The notes under the pieces: model-generated
Database searches by the model: none
The model's input: the letters and a program-made list of their open reading frames with translations, nothing else
Told to the model about the DNA's origin: nothing
Origin: Certhia americana
Taxonomy: Eukaryota > Chordata > Aves > Passeriformes > Certhiidae
NCBI GenBank assembly: GCA_018697195.1
Contig: CM031858.1
Span: forward strand, 88,565,277-88,629,276
DNA length: 64,000 bases
Reading direction: 5' to 3'
Translations under genes and position numbers: made by a program
In this document: positions 38,901 through 52,464 of the stretch, piece after piece
Layout of the letters: every line of letters starts with the position of its first letter
Numbering within the stretch: position 1 is the stretch's first letter

Positions 38901-40039
38901 GTGGACATTTCTCTGCTCAGCACATACTTGCCTTGTGGCTCAGCTGCAGGCAAAGAACATCAGTGAAAAGAAGCACATGCAAAGATATTCCAGCTGTCTC
39001 TGCACAATCCAGCTCCATGGAGAAATACCAGCTAGTGCAGGCTGGGGCTGTCTAGTGACAGCAGTGTTGTCCCCTGTAATGTAGCTGGGGTTTTCTGGCA
39101 GAGCTCTCCTGCTCACTCTGACCTTTGTGGCAGTGCTGGTTTAGCTACTGGTATCTGACTTAGGCTAAACATGTCCATAGATGACTAGTTTGCTCTTTTG
39201 GGATATAGTCAAACCACACTTATGTTTGTTTCTTTGCGTATGTGTGAGAGCAATTTAATGCAGCATACTACAAGTGGACTAATAAGGGCTGCCAGCATCT
39301 CAGGATGCAGTCAAACTTTTCTGAATTTTTCTCAGAGGTACTCTCAACATCTCTGTTCAGGGATTTATTAAGGATGGTAAGAGATAGTTATGGAGCTTTG
39401 ATTCTGTATTGTCACACAGGAGTGAATGATATTTTCAGGACTGAAAAATTAAGTTGGACTGAACACTGCCACTTGTAAAAGTGTTAATCTCCTGCAACAC
39501 TCATGCTGTGATGATTCAACTCTAGTTCTTGCTACTTAGCTAACTGCAAGATGACACTGTAATACCATATTAATTACTGCTACAGAAGTAAGGGCACAGC
39601 TAAAATATTTATTTCTTATGGTACCCTGTTTTTTTACCTCAGAAGAATAGAATTTTACAAAGTGGTTAGGAAAAATTTAAGCCCGCTGTCCTTCAGACTG
39701 GTTTTGTTCTGTTTGCTCAAACACTCCGGTTTGTACTTGTACTTGAACTAGAGTAAATTACAAATTTACCTGCTATTTTAATTTACTCTTTTTAAGTAAT
39801 GGAAAACCTACGACAAAAGATGTGACTTTCATGGGAAATGTACTTAGGGCCTTTCATGCATCCAAAGAAACATTGAAACATTCTGGCTTCTACAGAAGAG
39901 ATGTAGTCATTAAACTTGAAACAAAAAAATAATCAACTCCTTAATTTTGTTTGCCTGGAGCACTTTTATTTCTACACCGAGAGCAAAAATATATACTAGT
40001 AGCATAGTATAAAATATATAAATGTCTCTGTTTCTTTCA
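35981..40039. other. No gene recognised
   Basis: Contains only a 19-bp tandem duplication (37888-37925). Open frames of 60-80 codons are unremarkable. Confidence 0.5.
37888..37925 (+). repeat. 19-bp tandem duplication
   Basis: CACCAAACAACTCTGCAGA at 37888-37906 is followed directly by the same unit with a single C-to-A change at 37907-37925. Confidence 0.9.
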
Positions 40040-40516
40040 GAACAACATAGAGATAGTTATGTTCCTGGTGAGCAGTGCTTGCAGCATGAGGGCCCTTTTT
40101 GCTTCTCACCCCACCCCAGCAGAGGGGAGGCAGGGGATATGCAAGGAGCTGGGAGGGAACACAGCTGTGGCAGCTGACCCCATCTGATCAAAGGGACATT
40201 CCATACATACAGCATCACGCTGCAGCCTATAGAGCTGGGGGGAGAATATGGAAGGAGGGGATATTCAGAGTGATAGCATTTTTCTTCCCAAGTCACCTTT
40301 CGGTGTGATGGAGTCCAGCCCTCCTGTGGATGGAACCTGCCTTCCCATGGGAAGTGGTGAATGAATTCCTTGTTTTGTTTTCATTATTAAACTGCCCTTA
40401 TTTCAACACACTAGCTGTATCACTTTTACTCTTCCAATTCTCTCCCCCATCCCACCCAGGGGAAGAGAATGAGTGACTGCAAGGGGCTTGGTTGCTGTCT
40501 GGAGCTAAACCATAAT
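40040..40516 (+). mobile_element. Avian endogenous-retrovirus solo LTR, 5' part lost or diverged
   Basis: The stretch matches, as remembered, the body of a common bird ERV LTR family (probably ERVL-type; exact family name not certain). Blocks seen in order are GAGCAGTGCTTGCAGCATGA, TTTGCTTCTCACCCCACCCC, the GACCCCATCTGATCAAAGGG block, a degraded TATA-like CCTATAGAGC near 40226, GTGATAGCATTTTTCTTCCC, GTGAATGAATTCCTTGTTTT, an ATTAAA poly(A) signal, and TTCTCTCCCCCATCCCACCC near the 3' end. About the first 100-130 bases expected at the 5' end are not recognisable. No internal retroviral genes or second LTR are in the window, so it is most likely a solo LTR left by recombination. Open frames on either strand here are incidental. 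Confidence 0.82.
40386..40391 (+). terminator. ATTAAA poly(A) signal of the LTR
   Basis: ATTAAA lies at the point where this LTR family places its R-region poly(A) signal, followed by CTGCCCTTATTTCAACACA. It fixes the LTR orientation as plus. Activity is not shown. Confidence 0.6.
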
Positions 40517-41310
40517 AGCTCCCTTCCTGCCTTTGTGTAGTTGGGGCTACAGAGCCAGACTGACAGATAAGCTCAAGTGCAAAATGGATTGTGGCAGGGT
40601 GATTTCTTTGGAAATATTCTCCTTTGCTTGGACCAGGGGAAAAGAACATTGCCCAGTCAAATCTAGTGTTGATGATGACTGTGACTGCACTGTAGTGGCA
40701 AGCTCTTCCACCAGAATGCATAAATTTTCACTTTGGTGCTGTATTTTAGGTTTCAATTCTGTCATGCAGAATAATCACTGGGACAATTTGACTCCATATT
40801 AAAGTGTTCAAATGGTTCAAAAGGTTTGGGGCTGAAGTAATTCTGAATAATATCCAGTATTTTGCTTGCCACATCCTGAGGAATTTTTTTAAGTAGATAT
40901 AGTGGATTTTTTCCTCATTTAATAAGAATCACAAGACAAACTAGTCATATCTTAAATTTTTCTGAGTAGGAATTTGAATTTTCATGGGATCAGGGAAGTG
41001 TTGGTGAGTCTATTTTTAATTTTTTTTTTTAAGTACAAAATATTTAAATCAAGAACTTGGAAAAAAGGAACAGATTTCAGATGAACTGGAAAATATGGAA
41101 AAACAATAACTTTTTTTCAACAAGAAGAGTAAAGCTACATAATCAAAGGACAAAAAATGTTTATTGGCTTGAGGTAGAACTATATAGCTGCCTAGTGGTA
41201 GTTTTTAAGCACCTAAACCCAAATGTCCACAACAGATTTACTTGTTTCAGATTTTACTATGTATGTTCACACAGTGTTCATTCTGATTATTCCTGTTCCA
41301 ATTAACATAT

Positions 41311-41357
41311 TTTTTTGTTTGCTTGTTTGGGGTTTTTTTTGTTTGTTTGTTTTTTTC
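41311..41357. repeat. TTTG-rich simple repeat
   Basis: Runs of T interrupted by G or GC, including GTTTGTTTGTTT at 41341-41352 and a GGGG at 41339-41342 boundary region. Low-complexity T/G sequence of the same kind as at 3281 and 26949. Confidence 0.7.
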
Positions 41358-41935
41358 TTTAATGAATAATCTATTACTCTGGAGTTCTCCCTAGCAACAC
41401 AGAACACAAGCTGTGGTTTTTTTGAATGGTCCTTGCAAACTCAGACCTTTTCCAATAGCATCACATGTATTATTTGATTTACTTCCAGCTATGAATGTCT
41501 TTGAAGTTTTAATGGAAACTTGCCAGAAATTGTGACAAGGTAAAGAGCTGCATATTTTCAACACCTCCCATCTCCATGCTTAATTTATAGATAGATCTTT
41601 ATGTTTGGGCTGAGAGAGCCTGTTTTGAAGTTTATGGAACGTGAATTGACAACAAAAAGTCTACCACTCTGTATCCCAAAGCCTGTGAGCACTGTGAGGT
41701 TAAACAAAATGTTGAAATCCCCCCCAGATACTGCCAGAAAGCAGTGAAATGGCTCAGTGTTCCAAACTCAGGTTTTATCATCATGCTCTCATTGCTCTGC
41801 AGCAATGGTGGGTTATGCCCTTACTAGTGACTGACATGGGATTTATTTGCAAGCAAAAACTTGCAAATGTGTTTTTGGAAAAAAAGGGGGGTTTGGAAAA
41901 CACTAATTAAAATCAAACACTTTTAAGTATGGAAT

Positions 41936-41956
41936 TGGTCCATTATGGTCCATTAT
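41936..41956 (+). repeat. 10-bp tandem duplication
   Basis: GGTCCATTAT occurs twice in a row. Confidence 0.8.
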
Positions 41957-44149
41957 GTAGCTACCTAAAATTGCACCAAAAAGAATAGTATTTTTGTCAC
42001 CAAGGCTATTATAACTGAGGTTTTCATGTAGTTTTCAAAATGCATAAGATCAAAATCCACCTAATTTTCACAAACATGTCTGTGACACCTGAAAAGTATT
42101 GTGAAACTTTCTGTTGTAGGAGATATTTTAGTAGCTTTATAACTTGCTAGTGCATCTATATAATTCTGAGAGAGAATTTATAGAGTTGTAGACCTTAGAC
42201 TTGGAAAGATCCATAATTTTTCTTTTCTTTTTTTATACTAACCAATGCAAATGTAAGCTAGAGGATAGATAGGACAGAGGAAGAGATTGAACTAACTTCA
42301 GATAAAATTAATGATATTTTTATGGCACCATAAATACTAATAGTAATCATCATTACTAGTCCCCTCGTAAATCAGAGTAGAAAAATAGTGGAAAAGAGTC
42401 CTGTGGATTTGAAGAATTTGATTTTGTAAACTGAGAACAGAAACATTCTTGGATCCTACCTAAGTTCTCTTTCATTTAAAAAGGATTTCACATCTATAGC
42501 ATATTATAAAACCTTTTAGAATCTTTGCATTGCATTTGCTGCCTATGGTTTCTCATCTTTTATTCCCTTTTGGGTGAATCTCAGAAAAAAACAGAGATCA
42601 CAACTCTCATTTTTGACAATGGGATATAGAGTGACTAAATTGCTATGTGGATAGGGAAAACAGATACCTCTTATTCTAACAGTTTCAATATTGATTTCAT
42701 GAATTGGTTTATAATACACTGTCACTTATGTTTAAAAAACAAACAAAAAACTCTGTTCTGATATTAAACACTCAACCTTGCTATTTGAATAACATTCATG
42801 TGGCAGGTCAGCATACAGGTTAAAGCACCTTCATCTTTAGTCCAAGGTACAAGGTTTTACGTCAATCATGTGAGATTTAGACCATCTTTGTTTTGTACTT
42901 CCTAGAATGAATTCCTTTTGGAAAGGATAGTAAAAAATTCCTGACTTTGTATAGGTCATGTTTCCAAATTTTGCCTTGCTAAAGATTATCTTAATAAAAA
43001 TCTTCTTTAAAAATGAGGTGTGGGACCTGATATATAAGTATTTGAGACACATGAAACCTTGTTTGTCTCAGAACTTGAGTGGTAAAATAGATGTGATCCG
43101 TTTATGCATTTCAAAATAGAATTAATTAGTTGGTACATGAAGTACAGAAAAGAATCATGTTTTTAGGGGATTCAAAATCCCCTTAAGCTAAGACATTAAA
43201 AAAAAACCCTAAACATACTTGTATTTAGAATTTCTAATGTGTACCATAACCATGCTACATTATCCTGCATCACCATTTTCCATGCAGTAGTTTACCTCAA
43301 TACACAGAATATCTGGCCCTATTTTGTAGTAAATTAATGGGTTCTATGGCCTCAGCAGACCATTGCATTTCATATTTTCTTTCTCTGAATGTTCAGAGAG
43401 AAAGTATGTGATACAAAGGATTAAACTCCCCCTCATCCTGCTTTTCTTCCTGAAAATATGGGACTTGGATCTGAAGCATCAGTGTGGGTGTAGATTTGGT
43501 TCCAATTATTTTGATGATGTTCTCCTACCACTAATGCTGAGAATAAGTGCACATCCCCTTTCTCACTAATCTGTCAGTGGTGGGATTGTGTGGCAAGGCT
43601 TTGGTGCAGGGCAGGAGGCAGTACTGCCCACTGGCACCATTACCCATAGCAGGAAACAGGGAGCCAGCTCCCATCTGACAGATCCCGTTCAAATATGTGT
43701 GGAGGACAACAGATTGCTTCCAGGGCTAGCTCTGCGGTCTTGCAGTCTGAAGCCTGGGGAATAAATCTCCCTGGTAGCCAGGCAGGTTTCATGCACATCC
43801 ATGGCAGGTGTGTCTGTGCTGTACTTTTTTTCACAAGTCAGAGTAGGCTGAAGTGGCTTTCTATGGAGATAGCAATGATAAGTGTGCAGCCCTTGATCAT
43901 CCCAGCTGTCTGACTGGACCCTGTCTTGTTCCTAAAGAGCCACTTCAGTACACAGGTATCATGTTTCCTAGCTTTGCTGGTCCTTGATAATTTTTTTGAT
44001 TCATGGAATGAGTTATACTGTGCGTATATGAGACATCTAAGTTCCTAAGGAAAACCTGGCTGCATCCCTTAGTTGTTAGCTCCTGAGATGCAGCGCAGTT
44101 AAAAAAAAAGTATGTAAAAAAAAATGAAGTATCCTATTTCATACGAGGG

Positions 44150-44174
44150 AGTCCTGCTAAGAAGTCCTGCTAAG
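44150..44174 (+). repeat. 13-bp tandem duplication
   Basis: AGTCCTGCTAAGA at 44150-44162 is followed directly by AGTCCTGCTAAG at 44163-44174. Confidence 0.9.
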
Positions 44175-46883
44175 TAGAATTCATAAGACTTCAGGCAGGG
44201 AAACATTTATATGAGGGGGCAGAGCTAAAAACTGAATCTGTACTATTAAAATGAGAAAAGAAGAGGAAAAAAAGCATCAGATGAATGGTTTTAGTAGGCT
44301 GGTGAAAAATAAGTATGAGATTTTAACAACTTCTGGAAAGTAAGAGGCAGTTAAGGCAAATGCCTCTTTTTTTATATTATCTTGTGCTTTTAGAGCTGGT
44401 TGACAGCCCAGAGAATTACTGGCAGGCCCAGAAGGGAAACTCTGCCTGTCTTAACTGTGACAAAATCTTTGAAAGAAGACACAGCCATAATGTCAGCATT
44501 CTCATAAAGGAGAGCAACACTCCAGAGTCCTGAAAATGCTTCAGAGCAGCTTCCCAATGGGGCTTTGTGAGGAGTTCAAAGAGACCACGTGAATTCACAG
44601 AAGGGAACTAGGTTGTCCTTTCTCCTACCTGCAAGGTAGGAAGTTACCTGTTCTCCCACTGAGCCAATAAATTGATTTTAGGGGTGAATGAATAACGTGA
44701 GGGGAGAGAGAAGCATTCAGTGGTGGATCTTTCTGTAACAAGCACTTCCTCCAAAAAGCTGAAGATCCTTTTGGGCACAGGCTCCAGATGTGTGGCTATT
44801 GGCATTCTGGGCTCTTGAATAACTGCCAGATGATGCAAGATCTGATTGCATAGGTGAAGCTTGAAATTAGTCTTAAAACGTCCAAGGAGAAATCATTGCC
44901 CTTTGAAGTAATTCTCCTTGCTTATGGCTCAAGCAGAGGGCTCAGAAAGCACAGCCAAAGAACTTGAACAGCCCTTCTTAGTGCTTCAGAGGCAGGAGAG
45001 TCCTTTTTTACTATTAGGTAACAGAAGTATAAAACATGCCACTGTGAAAAATGGAATTTCTAGAATGCCAGTGCTGACAAGCTTTGAGACTTCTTGTAGA
45101 TGAATCCCATGTGGAAAGCCAGCTGCCCCTGATATCAGTGCAACAACCAAGAATTCAGGCTTTGGAATCAGACATGTATTTTACATGTGAGGTGGAAACT
45201 TTCAAGTTCTACAATATTTGAACCTATTCCTGCCTGACATGCACAGTCAAAACGTGTGACCAAAGAATGAACTGTGTATTATTATATCTGTGATATCATG
45301 AATGATTGCCTGATACCCTATAGCCTTAGAAATTATAGGAATAAAATTTTCACTGGGTAATGAAACTATTTTTTCAAGGAAGGAAAGGATTGGGGGGAGA
45401 AAGCATGAAGAGAAGGTTATTTTCAGCATGTGTAAAATTATTTCATATAGAAAACATGAGCATTTAAATTCCTGATGTGGACTTGTAGTGTTTGGTCAAG
45501 GTATGTATATTGGTTACTTGCAGTAACGTATTTAGCTGTCAGCAAGGACGTGAACCTCAGTACAGAACAAAATCTAATATTGATGGAAAAACTCCTCACT
45601 TTGAATTTTCTTTATTTGTTTCAATTTCTTTTACGAAATGTTTTAGCGTGTTCTGTTAAAATATACCTAATTTGTTTTACTTTTTCTTCTTTTTTTTTTC
45701 TTTTTTTTAATCTATTCCATTATGTATTCAAATACTTTATATCATCTACAGGCTCTTTTCTGAATCAAATTAAAGCATACCATGTTTGATGAACCCGTAA
45801 ATAAAGACTTCTACTTTCACTTCTGTTTCAATTAATGTATACACATCAAATAGGGGAAGAAAACAGCACACATTTTCCCTTCAGTTGTTCTGGGTTGCCT
45901 GAAAGATAGATCTGGAAAAATGTGTTTGAAATATTTTTGTGTAAAACTGAATAAAATAAAACAACCTATTGTGGAATTTTTTTTTTTTGGTACAACACAG
46001 TTCAAAGAAAGGGGAAGTAAGAAACTTAAATTCACATGCACTAACATAAACCTTTTTTTTTCTTGAATGGAGATAGATTTTGTGATTAAGCTGTTGAAGC
46101 AAGAATATTTTACCCTCTTGTAATATTTCAACTTTGTGCAGGAACCTAATGTATATAAATTTGGGTAATAGTTGAGCACTTTTTCAAAGATTGTTTGAGA
46201 TGGAAATCAAAGTAACCAACAGCTCTTTGTCAGCAATACAGTTGCTGAGTACATAACTGTGTGAAGTCTTTCAATTGTGCAATTTATCCCCCATATTCTA
46301 GAAAAAATAATAAATTATAGAAGGCTTTTATTGCTCAGACTTCTTTTAAGCTTTGCAAATTCAGGGCTTAAAGTGCATACAGTTTGGCATGCTAAACATA
46401 CATTTTCCTGGACTTCTGCAGATTGAAAAGGCAGATTTTTTTTCTGAGGCAACTGGAAAAGCTAACCAGAAAATTGCTGCATCTGGTAGCAGTGCCTGTG
46501 GAATCAACAGGTCATAAATATATGTGTAGTAAGATGAGATCCATTTGAAGTCTGTCTATCATCTATAGAGTAGCAGGATTTCTATTTCTCAGCAAAAAAT
46601 CTAATATCTAATGCATATTCTTTTCAGCTGCTTTCTTATTTACTGTCAATTTATACCTCTGGGTGGTGGAAAATGGCCTTTATCAATGGTTGGGACAAGG
46701 AGACAACATTCTTTTCTCTTAATTTTGATGTATTTCCTTTTGTTTTTACCTTCTCCAATTTTTTTTTTTTACATTTGATGTGTACACTCTTATTTAAATA
46801 CTTGTGCTTATAAACACTTTTTATTTCTTTTTTAAGCTATGACTACTTCAGTAAATGATGCCACTTCTCCAGAGAGGGGTTGT

Positions 46884-46922
46884 TAAAAAAAATTAACATA
46901 AAAAAAAGAAAAAAAAAAAAGG
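46884..46922. repeat. A-rich low-complexity tract
   Basis: Three A runs (A8, A8, A12) separated by TTAACAT and G. It might be a decayed poly(A) tail, but the sequence before it matches no transcript I recognise. Confidence 0.6.
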
Positions 46923-49900
46923 AAAATTTATCTTCTGAAGCAGTTCTACAGCAGACAATTTCCTGTATTACATGGATATTCTGTCTGAAAATGCAAAACA
47001 ATGTCAGTTCAGTAATTTCTGGAGTCCAAGGCGCCCATGTCTATCAGTCAGGAAAACAACCTTTAAAGAACACAAACAAACCCCAAATTACTATGACAGT
47101 TCTGAATTTGCGGAAGTGCAGTTAGATCTACTGAAAAAGTCCTTTAAGTGTAATGTTTCCCTGTGTGAAAGAAAACCAATCAAAAATTTAAGATATAACC
47201 TGGTTTGGGGCTTTTTTCTTCATATCTAATTTTTCTTCAGTTGGTAACATATTTTTACCTGTTTTGTTCTGCCTCCCCTCCCAGTCTTAAATCTGCCCCT
47301 GCTTTACCTTTCCATCTCCTACCAAGTGCTTCCTCTTCCTTTTTCTGGGAATTTTCTTCTTTAAAATAAGCCAGCCAATAAAACAGATGCCTGTTTCATT
47401 AAAATACTGAGGCACCTGCGGGATCATCATTCCATGCACCAGGCACTGCTTATGAACAGTGGAGTCATATAGAGCTGCTCCCTGGTGATGTCCTCAAGGT
47501 TCCACACTCAGAATGGTCATTTGTCCTTACTGCAGATCATACAAGACTCACCCTTCCTCCCCCTGCAGCAAAATCAAAAAAAGATGAGGATATCACTTGA
47601 AACCTTGCTACTTGTTGAGAGAAACCAAAACATGCAGCCATTATTTTTGCAGAGGAAAGCTTGTAAAAGAGTAAATCCCAGAAACTTGGAAACAAGATGG
47701 TGAATGGAAATACTCTAGATTTTAGAAATATCCTATTTTATTTAGCAGGTTTAGCAATTTAAGGTGTATTTATTTTCTCAGGTTTTAGCAGAAAGTGTCT
47801 CTTCCATTAGGCTGAGCACCTGGGGGGGACACAGTGAGAAACACTGCCAGTTATTTTAGTTAGGGCAGCACAGCAGTTGGAAATTGGGTCAATACATTTG
47901 AGTAGTTTTGAGGATCTGGAAGATGTGGAGGCCTGTGTGCTGGGAACAAAAGTGGTGCTATGGCCTCTGCTGACAGCACATTGCTTTTCCCTGTGGCCTC
48001 ATCATCAGCCCCAGGTGGTGTAGTGGCCAAGAGGTTGGGGGACACTGTGTGACCTGGCTCTTCACTGCTCCTTTTCCCTTCTGCCCTTACCTTAGATGTT
48101 TCCTGTACTTTGCTTCTGTTTGGATTCTGTTTAACAGGAAATAGTTATCTGAATGTAAATGCAAGTTAATGTTGTTGTGTCTGTCATTTATGTGGGATTT
48201 CTTGCTGTGACAACCAGTTTTCAAAACTGAGACAGTGATCACGTTTTCCACTACCTGTTTTTTTTTTTTAATTCAACACAATACAAACATTTGTATTACG
48301 ATCAGTTTGAGGAATCTTTATAAGAAATGGCATATAAAAGTGGATTGTTTGATAAAAAATGGTGAAACATTTCCTCAAGATCAAAGACAGTAATGCAGTT
48401 ATTATTTTAATATAACTACATAATTATAATTCCATGTTGATTTTTAATTTAGTCTGCAGTTCCCCAACAGCATCTAAACAGAAGAGGAGTTCAGATCCCT
48501 TGCTTTTCTATAGGCATTGACTCTTGTTAAGAGACTGTTCAGGAACTGATGAGCAATATTGAAGTTAATGGAACTGAAAAGGAGTTTGCAGTAATTTTAT
48601 TGGTAATGTGGAAAAAATTAGTTTTAAACCAGCTTCCCCCAAGTTAGGAAATTGTCCTAGTTGTTAGAATAACAATAGCAGTAGATTCCAAGAGACAGCG
48701 ATTTGAATCATTAAGCATGGGGAGAGACATCTTGGTATACAGGTGCCTGCAAGCGCAGTAATTTTAAAGGTGTGAAAATGCTGATGAGGGAGGAGGACAG
48801 ACAGCAGAAGTTTAGAAGACATGAAGCCCTACACCTGAAGTTCCCTTTCAAGAGCTCAACTACTAGCCACAGAATGACTCAAATGTTAAAAAGATCAAAG
48901 TTTCAGATTGTCAAAATTCAGAGTATTGATTTGGAGTAAAACTAAGCTGCAAGCTTTATAAGTCAGCGCAGGCCAATTCAAAGTTGACACTTTCCAGGCA
49001 GCCAAGTGCGAAGAGAAGAGAGGGTGAGTGTAGCAGGTAGTTGTGTACTGATGGGAGCCCTTCTGACAGGGACTTGCAGTACTGGAGCTTCACTGATTAA
49101 AAGGCCAGGTGGTGTGGATGTAGAAACTTATGGACTAAAGAGAAAAGAAGAAATTCCTGTGATGAGAGTGCGCTTGGAGAGAGGAAGGAGGCAGAGGGCT
49201 TTCAGCCACATTTAGAAACAAGAATTTTTTTATTTTGGAAGGTGTGAGTAACAAAGCTTCTCAAAACAAAGAAATGGCATCCATATTAAGCCAAAATGGA
49301 GTTTTATGAATGACTAGGGCTTAAATTTCTGTGGCAGGAGTTATGATTATATGCTAAATACTAGTGTATTAATTGCTGATTGGAAGTTGGGTTAGTTTTC
49401 AAATGATGGAAGAAAGAGAAGAAATTTTGTTCTTTGAAAGCTGAAAAAGATGAGAGGTTTGTATAGTTGTTTAACAGCATAACGGTATGCTTGCTAAAAA
49501 GATTTTTGCTAATTTTAGTGGCATTGCAGCAAATGCTGCAGTATACATATAGGAGAAGAATAATGCAAAGAACATTACCTGCTAATGTTAACTGTTTTGC
49601 ACTTGTTCTCATGAGTATTTTGGATAGACATAATATCTGGAAGCATCTGCCAAAAAGGAGCACCCTAAGAAGCAAAATTCACAAACAAGTTATAGGGTCT
49701 TGAACTCATTTTTTTCTTTTTGTTTTTCCCTTGCTTCCTTGTATAGACAGTACCTTTCTTTCCCCTTTCATCTTTGTGAGCTGACCACTTCTATTACTTT
49801 CTTATTTCTGCTGAGGCTGGTTAGCTAGTTTGATACATTCAGCAGTCAAAAGTGCAGTTCTCTGTGCATTTGTGTTGGCTGACTAAGCAAAGTGAAAGAG

Positions 49901-49982
49901 GCTGACTGTGAAAGTGAAAAGGTGATTTACGCTGGTGTCACAGTGTTGTGCAGTAATAAAACTTAGGGATTGTTGGACACGC

Positions 49983-50020
49983 ATTATATTGTACAATTAT
50001 ATAATTATAAACAATATAAT
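49983..50020. repeat. Perfect AT-rich inverted repeat
   Basis: Arms ATTATATTGT (49983-49992) and ACAATATAAT (50011-50020) are perfect reverse complements. The 18-base loop contains the palindrome AATTATATAATT. The whole 38 bp could extrude as a cruciform. Confidence 0.85.
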
Positions 50021-52464
50021 TGGAGGCAGTTGAGCTTGAATGCAGCAGGCTGTTATTTAGCAATCATCTCTTTCAAGGCTCATTAAACACAGATTTATAT
50101 GGAAAACCAAAGCTTTGCTCTATAAAGGCTAACTATGTAGTGGCATTTATGTCCCAAAACGTAATGCATAGATCTAAAGCTGTCAACATCTATAATGGAT
50201 TTACTCAGTGATTGTGAATGAGGTTTTTCAGCAGATATGACAATCCTGAGCCCTGTGCCTTTATTCAAGGCATTGTTTCTAAGAGTCTATTTGTATGTCT
50301 AGTTTGGAAGGCTAAAAAGCTTATGCATACATACAGTTGTTATCTTAGATTCTGAAATCTGACAAGCAGGGACACTGCAGATGGTAAAGTGTTTGGAAAG
50401 GAAACAAAGATCTCTTAAAATCACCCATATTTTGGTCTTACTTTGGCCCTTTAATATTTTGTAATTCTGAAATGATGAATGAGTTTATGGGGAAGAAAAT
50501 TAAGAAGCTAAAATATTTTGTTGCTCCTATCCCAAGGAATTTAGTTTTATTACCTGATATAAAATATTTTTTTATTTAATAAAATAAAGGTATAGGAATT
50601 TTTTTAATAAAGAAGAAAAGCCACAAAACTAAGAACATCCTACTATGAGGAGACCTACAATTCATATATTGGTCCTATCTCACTCAACTTTTTAATTGTT
50701 AGCAGAAGTTTGGAACATAAAGTTGTATTTAACTATTTATATATAAAAACTGAAAATTAGGTGTTTAAATATTTTTCTCAGACTTTTTTAGTATCTAGAA
50801 CTCTACCTGATTATTAAACAGAGTTGTTAAAGAACTATATAAAAAACTAAAACATGTTCTTAAAAGGAAAGCCTCCAGACCTCCTCTCTGAATACAGCCC
50901 TGTGAGAGCACAGCTTGGCACTACTAAGTATCTGGCCCACTTGTGTTCAAGACACTTTTGCATTTGTTGACATTTCAACAGGAATATTCTCAATATTTCT
51001 GAGAAATATTTCTTTGCATGTTTAAGGGATTTTAGAACCTCTGATAAACAGTGTTTTTAACCTTTGTACATGGAAAAGGGCTTTTTAAGCTCTGGAATGA
51101 GGCAAACGTTTTCAAGATTGTGAATTAGATAGTAGAATAGTATACAGTGCATCACAGGGTGAGAATTTTAGGTATATGGGGCTTTTAGGATGGTAGGCAG
51201 GTAAAGACAAGATGAAGAAGTCCATGTGATTTCTGGGCTTCCTCCTTCTTCCTCATCTGCCCCATGTTCTGCAGTGAAGCTGGCACGTTATGTTTGGGTT
51301 AGAGTTTGACTTACTAACATGAATAATAGTAATTGGAAAATTATTGTAAATATTGCTTACGTAGTTTCTAATATAAAAAGTACACACCACCCTGAAGGTG
51401 GGGATTATGCTTGGGAAAGTGCCTGGGACTGACCTGCAGAATTCTGCTGGTCAGGAGAAAATAGTTAGAGATAAGAAAAAATAAACAGTTAAGGAAACAT
51501 CAGAAGAGACAGCTCATGACCAGTTCTTCAAAATCTCTGGCTGGGGAAAAAAAAATTTACATTCTCGTGAATCTCAGGAAAACAGCCATGAAAGAAAACC
51601 ATTGTCAAAAATAATTTTATAAAAACCCAAGAGCTTCATTTTGATGCTGTCCCTGAGATGCAGTGTGTTTCATTTTCATTCCTTCGCTGAGTGATCCGTG
51701 GGAGCCTGACAGCTGCAAGGCTCCTGTGAGTTTTGTTATGCTTCTCGTTGCACTATTGCCCTGCCATGATATAGGTGCTGCATCACTGTTTCCAGAATGC
51801 ACTACTTAACCTCAGCAGCTTGTGGCTGTTAGCCTTTTAGTAAGTTAGTTACATTTTGCATCAACGACTTTCACTTTGCTGGGTCAGAAATGTGTCTGCA
51901 CAGTAATTGTAGTTTACTTCAATTCACTTACAATACTGGAAAATGTTAATTATTCAAGTATCAGTCATTGTAGATAGGTGTTTTGAATGCATGCAAAGCA
52001 TTGTGCAGTTGATGCCACTAGCAACTGTATCTTAGTTTTCACCTTTGGTAACTGTGATGTAGAGTTGTGCTTCAGAGCTGTTTTCCTTCCCCCACTTCTG
52101 ACTTGTTTGCTCATTTATCTAAATGTGTTAACTTGCAATGTTTCTCAGGGTCACATAGTGAATTAACAAGGTCCAACCTCTTGTAGCACCATTTTTAAAG
52201 TTCAGAGATAAAGCATTCCAAAATGTCAGCCATGAAATTAAATGTTTCTTAGTAAGACTAATTTTGTTTGTTTTTTTTTAAAAAAAAAAAAAAGGGTGTA
52301 TTTTCTTAGGAGAATAAGGAGCATGGAGCAGTCTTCACTGGCTCCATTGTAAAATGGTCTCAAAACATTATGACAGTTGTTTGATAAAAAGGTTTTTGCT
52401 TTTTTCCCCTCTCCTTTATGCAAATCTACTCAATCTAACTAGGTAATCTCTTAGGTTTGGTTAG
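50021..52464. other. No gene recognised
   Basis: Mostly AT-rich. The T9A14 run is at 52271-52293. No frame longer than about 63 codons and no recognisable repeat. Confidence 0.5.
52271..52293. repeat. T9A14 tract
   Basis: Nine T are followed without interruption by fourteen A; the junction is self-complementary over 18 bp. Confidence 0.9.

Larger units (their letters stand above)
40517..49982. other. No gene recognised; simple repeats only
   Basis: AT-rich DNA with (TTTG)n-like sequence at 41311-41357, short tandem duplications at 41936-41956 and 44150-44174, and an A-rich stretch at 46884-46922. A G+C-richer stretch at 43570-43830 and another at 47820-48080 contain 60-70 codon frames without recognisable motifs. 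Confidence 0.5.

Noticed and set aside
40057..40721. Frames on both strands around 40.1-40.7 kb
   Set aside because: They fall in or beside the solo LTR, which is non-coding; no retroviral protein motif is present.
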